35,724 bases of DNA, taken from the NCBI GenBank assembly GCA_029260905.1, contig JAJDCH010000015.1:1-35724 (forward strand), written 5' to 3'. Position 1 is the first letter of the stretch; the number at the start of each line of letters is the position of its first letter. Below are positions 31,948 to 35,724 of this stretch, in pieces. This stretch comes from Candidatus Levyibacteriota bacterium. Its GTDB lineage: Bacteria; Patescibacteriota; Microgenomatia; Levybacterales; UBA12049. The position numbers and the translations under genes were made by a program. The notes beneath the pieces are model-generated. The model was not told the origin of the DNA, did not search any database, and worked only from the letters and a program-made list of their open reading frames with translations.

Positions 31948-33447
31948 ATGAAAATAGTACAATTTAAAGATCTTTCTTCAAGAGCCAAGCTATCAGTAGT
32001 TGGTGTTTTTTTTCTTTCATTTGGTTTGTTCTTGGCTGTTATTGTAGCCCAATCGGTACAAGATGGAAGAACCCGAGCAGCAACTGGTGGATCAATCGGA
32101 GGTGGAGTGGTTGGTTCTGGAGGTTCTGGATCTGGGACTGCGGGATCAGCAGGATCAAGTAGTTCAGGAACAGGAGGTGGCGCAGCAGGCTCTGCTGGTT
32201 CAAGCGGATCAGGTTCTGGATCTGGGACTGCGGGATCAGCAGGATCTGGTAGTGCAGGCTCTTCAGGCGCGGGAAGTTCAGGCTCAAGCAGTAGTGGTAC
32301 GGGTGGCGTTCCTGGTTCTGCTGGTTCAAGCGGATCAGGTTCTGGATCTGGGACTGGGACTGGTTCTGGTACAGGATCTGGATCTGGAACTGGTTCTAGT
32401 ACAGGCACCCCCGTTACGATTCCAACAGTTCCAGCAGAATGCAGATTTGTAAGCAGTACAGCTACTGATGTTGAAGGTGGTGGGAAAGCTGTTGAGGCAT
32501 ATAAAGACCACAACAAGTGGACTGCAACCATTGCAGATGCGACCTGGATTTGGAGTTCTGAATTTGTACAAAATCCAGCAGCTGGTGAGAAAAAGGTTTT
32601 CACTCAGAAATTCACTGCTAATGGAATCAAAAAAATTTATGTTGAGATAGCAGCAGATAATATTTACAATTTGTTGTTGAACGGAAAGCAGTTTGGATCA
32701 GATTCAGCAGGCGATAGTTATTTAAAGCAAAAACAAAAGATTTATGTAATAGACAAGGAATTTGTAAATGGAGAAAACGCCATTAATTTTGAGATAACAA
32801 ATTCTTCAATTCCTGGTGGGACTCCTGTAAATAATCCTGCAGGACTTTTATATAAAATAACAATCGAAGCTGATAGTTGTAATGGTTCTGGAACTGGCAC
32901 AAATCAATATACACAGTTATCGTTTGATGTTTTTCTTCATGGAATTGGAAAAGGAGGAGATAGTGTAAATCCTAATGGTGGAGGAAATCAGGATCCTTAT
33001 TATAGACAAAGAACCTTGACTGTTCAGGTTCTAAGCGGAAGCAAGCAGGTTGTCGTAGAGAAGGCAATAAGAATTACTTATGATCCTACATCGGGAAGTT
33101 TTAAGGGTACTGTAAATTTTGAAAATCTTCCAACAGGTACATATCTTGTGAGCGTAAAGGCTGACAGGTATATCAGTAATCAGGTGGGAGGTATTATAAA
33201 TATAAAATCAGGTGAGACTCATGTTTTGCCAGCTGTTTCGCTTGTTGTGGGAGATATAAATGGAGATAATAAGTTAAACATACTTGATTATAATCTTTTG
33301 ATGGGATGTTATCAGGATCTTAATTCAACGCCTGTAAGTTGCGCAAGTGATGATAAAATCCTTTCTGATCTTGACGATGATACTTATGTCAATCAAACAG
33401 ATTACAATCTTTTCCTCAGAGAACTTTCCAGTCAGCAGGGAATATAG
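31948..33447 (+). CDS. Secreted or anchored Gly/Ser-rich protein with dockerin-like C-terminus
   Basis: Length is 499 residues. An N-terminal signal or membrane anchor (about 14-34) is followed by about 100 residues of almost pure Gly, Ser, Thr and Ala (about 45-150), encoded by direct DNA repeats (32122-32357). A beta-rich domain comes next (about 155-310), then a second (about 315-425) resembling carboxypeptidase-regulatory or Ig-like folds (FENLPTGTYLVSVKADRY). A C-terminal dockerin-type pair of Ca-binding repeats ends the protein (GDINGDNKLNILDYNLLMG and SDLDDDTYVNQTDYNLFLRE). Dockerins bind cohesins, but none is seen here. The Gly/Ser region likely acts as a flexible stalk. The role is probably at the cell surface. 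Confidence 0.85.
   Translation: MKIVQFKDLSSRAKLSVVGVFFLSFGLFLAVIVAQSVQDGRTRAATGGSIGGGVVGSGGSGSGTAGSAGSSSSGTGGGAAGSAGSSGSGSGSGTAGSAGSGSAGSSGAGSSGSSSSGTGGVPGSAGSSGSGSGSGTGTGSGTGSGSGTGSSTGTPVTIPTVPAECRFVSSTATDVEGGGKAVEAYKDHNKWTATIADATWIWSSEFVQNPAAGEKKVFTQKFTANGIKKIYVEIAADNIYNLLLNGKQFGSDSAGDSYLKQKQKIYVIDKEFVNGENAINFEITNSSIPGGTPVNNPAGLLYKITIEADSCNGSGTGTNQYTQLSFDVFLHGIGKGGDSVNPNGGGNQDPYYRQRTLTVQVLSGSKQVVVEKAIRITYDPTSGSFKGTVNFENLPTGTYLVSVKADRYISNQVGGIINIKSGETHVLPAVSLVVGDINGDNKLNILDYNLLMGCYQDLNSTPVSCASDDKILSDLDDDTYVNQTDYNLFLRELSSQQGI
32122..32357. repeat. Direct repeats encoding the Gly/Ser stalk
   Basis: A 35-nt unit at 32122-32156 recurs exactly at 32212-32246. Its first 19 nt (GGTTCTGGATCTGGGACTG) occur again from about 32339. 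The repeats keep frame and can change stalk length by recombination. Confidence 0.8.
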
Positions 33448-33467
33448 CCAGCTTGCAGCTTTCTTGA

Positions 33468-33496
33468 TTGTAAGCACGGCTTAAAGATGCTAGAAT
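33468..33496 (+). promoter_or_regulatory. Promoter of the M16 peptidase-ndk pair
   Basis: TTGTAA (33468-33473), a 17-nt spacer and TAGAAT (33491-33496), 9 nt before the ATG at 33506. A leader of about 3 nt is predicted. Confidence 0.5.
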
Positions 33497-33505
33497 ATAA
33501 CTCTT

Positions 33506-34780
33506 ATGACGTTTGATAAAAAAGTTCTCCCAAATGGTTTACGAGCTCTTACTATCCCGATGCCCTCTCTTGAATCAGCAACTGTCTTGGTTCTAGTATC
33601 AGCAGGTTCTCGTTTCGAGACTAAAGAAAATAGCGGGATTTCTCATTTTCTTGAGCATATGGCTTTTAAGGGAACTGAGAAAAGGCCTAGCGCTATGGAT
33701 ATCTCAAGTCTTATTGATGGGATGGGAGGCGAGTTCAATGCTTTCACTGGTAAAGAAACAACAGGTTATTACATCAAATCTGCAAACACCAGAATAGCTA
33801 CCTCATTTGATCTGCTTTCAGATATGTTGATGAATTCCAAGCTTGATCCTGTAGAAATAGATAAGGAGCGGGGAGTTATCACTGAAGAAATAAATATGTA
33901 TGAAGATTTGCCAATGCGAAAAATAGGGGATATTTATGAAAATTTGCTTTTTGGGGACACGCCAATGGGATGGGACATCGCAGGAAGTAAGGAAGTAATC
34001 ATGAAAATAACTCGTGAAAACTTCAGGGATTATATGAACAGTCTTTACAGCGCGCACAACATTACTGTTATCGCTGCAGGCGGGATTGAAACCGATTCAG
34101 CCATGGAGCAGATCGAGCAATATTTTGGATCAATGAAGCGCTTTGAGATAAAAAAAGCAGAGGGTGTATCAATAAATCAAGCAAAGCCTGAAATTCTTGT
34201 GAAACAAAAAAAGACAGAACAAATTCATATCGCGCTTGGTGTAAGAACTATCCCACTAGACTCTCCAAAGAAATACCCGCTTTCAGTTCTAGCTGCAATT
34301 CTGGGTGGCGGAATGTCGAGTAGGCTTTTTCATGAGGTAAGGGAAAAAAGAGGACTTGCTTATTATGTACGTACGAGCTCAGATGAATACAAAGATGCAG
34401 GAACTCTCGTAACAACTGCTGGTGTTGACCCCAAAAGGGTAGTTGATGCGATTGAGGTAATGATTATGGAGTATGGTAAAGTGGCAGGTGGCAAGATGAA
34501 TCTTGGTGATGAGGAATTGAGAAAAGCAAAAGAGTATCTTAAGGGACATCTTGTTCTTGAGCTTGAAGATAGCCGTTCGGTTGCAGGATTTTATGGACAT
34601 CAGGAACTTCTGGAGCCAGAAATTGAAAATCCAGATCAGATAATTGAAAAAATAGAAAAGGTAACAAAGGAAGAAATAGAGGCAGCAGGTCAGGAGTTTT
34701 TCAAAAATGAGGGACTTAATCTTGCTTTGATTGGTGATTTTGAGGATAGACAGAAGCTGGAAAGTTTATTAAAATTATAA
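33506..34780 (+). CDS. M16-family zinc metallopeptidase
   Basis: The 424-residue protein resembles processing-peptidase/PqqL-type M16B proteins. The inverted zinc motif HFLEH is at residues 47-51 and the downstream metal-ligand Glu lies in ITEEINMYED near 127. The C-terminal half has the typical LGGGMSSRLFHEVREKRGLAY. No signal peptide is seen, so it is probably cytoplasmic. Both halves are present, as expected of a full-length subunit that dimerises. Its stop codon overlaps the first base of the ndk start codon, so the two are translated together. Confidence 0.93.
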   Translation: MTFDKKVLPNGLRALTIPMPSLESATVLVLVSAGSRFETKENSGISHFLEHMAFKGTEKRPSAMDISSLIDGMGGEFNAFTGKETTGYYIKSANTRIATSFDLLSDMLMNSKLDPVEIDKERGVITEEINMYEDLPMRKIGDIYENLLFGDTPMGWDIAGSKEVIMKITRENFRDYMNSLYSAHNITVIAAGGIETDSAMEQIEQYFGSMKRFEIKKAEGVSINQAKPEILVKQKKTEQIHIALGVRTIPLDSPKKYPLSVLAAILGGGMSSRLFHEVREKRGLAYYVRTSSDEYKDAGTLVTTAGVDPKRVVDAIEVMIMEYGKVAGGKMNLGDEELRKAKEYLKGHLVLELEDSRSVAGFYGHQELLEPEIENPDQIIEKIEKVTKEEIEAAGQEFFKNEGLNLALIGDFEDRQKLESLLKL

Positions 34781-35247
34781 TGATGGAACAGACAGTAGTA
34801 TTGGTAAAACCAGACGGAGTACAAAGAGGTCTAATTGGTGAGATTATTCATCGTTTTGAAAGAAAAGGTCTTAAGCTTTCTGCAATGAAAATGATTTCAG
34901 TAAGTGACGCGCTTATTGATGAATGGTATGCGCATCATAAGGATAAGCCATTTTTTCCTGGTCTTAAATCATACATGATGTCATATCCGATTGTTGCTAT
35001 GATTTGGGATGGAGCAGACTGCGTTGCAACTGTTCGAAAAATGATTGGAGTTACCAAAGCACGAGATGCAGAACCGGGCACAGTTAGAGGCGATTTTGCG
35101 ATGAGTCAGCAGTACAATTTGATCCACGCATCTGAAAATGCTGAGATAGCAGAAAGAGAAAAAAAAATAATGTTTGATGATAAGGAAGTTTTTGACTGGA
35201 AAAAAATTGACTCCAAGCACGTCTACATTGAGGAAGAGCTGAAATAA
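34780..35247 (+). CDS. ndk: Nucleoside-diphosphate kinase
   Basis: Transfers phosphate between nucleoside tri- and diphosphates. It has 155 residues, with the N-terminal LVKPDGVQRGLIG, a central RKMIGVTKARDAEPGT and the phospho-His116 in QYNLIHASEN. The start has two adjacent ATG codons (34780 and 34783); the first overlaps the stop of the M16 gene. A weak stem followed by a T run overlaps its stop codon. Confidence 0.96.
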   Translation: MMEQTVVLVKPDGVQRGLIGEIIHRFERKGLKLSAMKMISVSDALIDEWYAHHKDKPFFPGLKSYMMSYPIVAMIWDGADCVATVRKMIGVTKARDAEPGTVRGDFAMSQQYNLIHASENAEIAEREKKIMFDDKEVFDWKKIDSKHVYIEEELK

Positions 35248-35259
35248 TCCTCTTTTTTT
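35230..35259 (+). terminator. Weak intrinsic terminator after ndk
   Basis: GAGGA (35230-35234) pairs with TCCTC (35248-35252), and seven T follow immediately. The stem is short with a 13-nt loop, so efficiency is doubtful. Confidence 0.4.
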
Positions 35260-35299
35260 AATTTTACCTTTGATATTTTTCTGCTAAAATACAATCTAT

Positions 35300-35372
35300 G
35301 CCGATGTAGCTCAACGGATAGAGCAGTCCCGTCCTAAGGGAAAGGTTGTGGGTTCAATTCCCGCCATCGGTA
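35300..35372 (+). tRNA. tRNA-Arg (anticodon CCT)
   Basis: The full cloverleaf can be drawn. The acceptor is GCCGATG with CATCGGT (one G-T pair). The D arm is GCTC/GAGC. The anticodon loop is GTCCTAA, giving CCT, which reads AGG. The variable loop has 5 nt. The T arm is GTGGG/CCCGC with loop TTCAATT. The discriminator is A and CCA is not encoded. The first pair of the anticodon stem is a G-A mismatch. A likely -10 TAAAAT lies at 35285-35290. Confidence 0.93.
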
Positions 35373-35390
35373 CAAATTTAGGAAGGTGGT

Positions 35391-35724
35391 CTAATTTACT
35401 ATCCACCAGTTAAACTTGATGTCGTTTAATTCTGGTGAGTTAATTTCAACGGTGAATGATTCTCCCTGGACTTGATCAGTAACAGAAAGAGGTGTTGCGA
35501 CTTTTGTTTTTGGTGTTATAAATATCTTGGATTTTTCAGTAACACTTGCTGTTTGAATAATCATTTTTCTGGTTCCTTTTTCGATTACCCCTTCCCCAAT
35601 TGATGGATCAACAGCTGCTCCAGCCACTTCTTCCTGATCTTCTTCTATGTTTAGCTTCTTGACTGTTACCTCACCTTCAACTGTCATGTTGCCATCTGTA
35701 TCTATCACAATCTTTCCATTTAGA
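35391..35724 (-). CDS. C-terminal end of a surface protein (5' end outside window)
   Basis: The frame is open to the window edge: upstream of the apparent GTG it continues as LNGKIVIDTDGNMTVEGEV with no stop. The 110 complete codons before the TAG at 35393-35391 show a beta-rich domain ending TPKTKVATPLSVTDQ, then FTVEINSPELNDIKFNWWIV and N. That is a C-terminal domain style I associate with CPR tail-fibre-like surface proteins. The frame matches that of the truncated gene at 1-3134 if the window ends are joined, giving one 1155-residue protein. If the molecule is not circular, it is the end of a paralogous gene. Confidence 0.8.
   Translation of the reverse strand, partial: LNGKIVIDTDGNMTVEGEVTVKKLNIEEDQEEVAGAAVDPSIGEGVIEKGTRKMIIQTASVTEKSKIFITPKTKVATPLSVTDQVQGESFTVEINSPELNDIKFNWWIVN

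Noticed and set aside
32039-32650. Long open frames on the other strand and frames of the Gly/Ser region
   Set aside because: The repetitive, stop-poor DNA opens several frames; only the frame with signal anchor and dockerin makes sense.

Overview
The window looks like part of a small, AT-rich genome of a Candidate Phyla Radiation (Patescibacteria) bacterium, most likely a Microgenomates-type lineage. This is inference from four things: long surface proteins with a phage-tail-like peptidase-G2 region and a WWIVN-type C-terminus, a comEC gene split in two, a dockerin-bearing surface protein, and very short or absent 5' leaders. The standard genetic code is used (leuS ends in TGA and Trp is TGG), which argues against the UGA-recoding CPR lineages.

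Layout. 1-3134 (minus) is the 5' part of a giant surface protein: two tyrosine-recombinase-type DNA-binding domains, a membrane segment, then an extracellular tail-fibre-like region. 3135-5389 is a 2.25 kb very AT-rich gene-free region with a repeated TGAGGCT motif, a 19-nt palindrome and a GC-richer island that may be an RNA gene. 5390-6859 (plus) is a second protein of the same logic: transposase-type HTH domains, one membrane helix, an extracellular beta-rich part. 6908-8140 is unknown. 8157-9783 (minus) is a two-gene surface operon resembling a DUF916/WxL pair. 10154-12964 is leuS. 13134-15994 is a comEA, comEC-N, comEC-C DNA-uptake cluster. 16182-24126 holds two histidine kinase/response regulator sets around a 7TM-like protein, an ornithine/diaminopimelate-type decarboxylase and an EamA transporter. 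24254-26800 is a T-box-controlled argH followed by an argB-like kinase. 26960-31638 has an unknown gene, an ABC exporter, argS and a small LysM-like protein. 31948-35372 has a Gly/Ser-rich dockerin protein, an M16 peptidase, ndk and tRNA-Arg(CCT). 35391-35724 (minus) is the 3' end of a surface protein.

The two cut genes at the window ends join in the same reading frame into one 1155-residue protein. The sequence may therefore be a circular molecule or circularised contig, although an assembly loop through a repeated gene family is also possible.

Most notable observations: (1) the two divergent membrane proteins that place mobile-element-derived DNA-binding domains on the cytoplasmic side of an envelope-spanning surface protein, flanking a motif-rich AT region; (2) many runs of 7-nt tandem repeats, each with its own heptamer, inside leuS and argS and in two signal-peptide regions; (3) a clear T-box leader on argH; (4) several promoters whose -10 box lies 6 nt before the start codon, implying leaderless mRNAs; (5) a decarboxylase that has lost the usual catalytic Cys.
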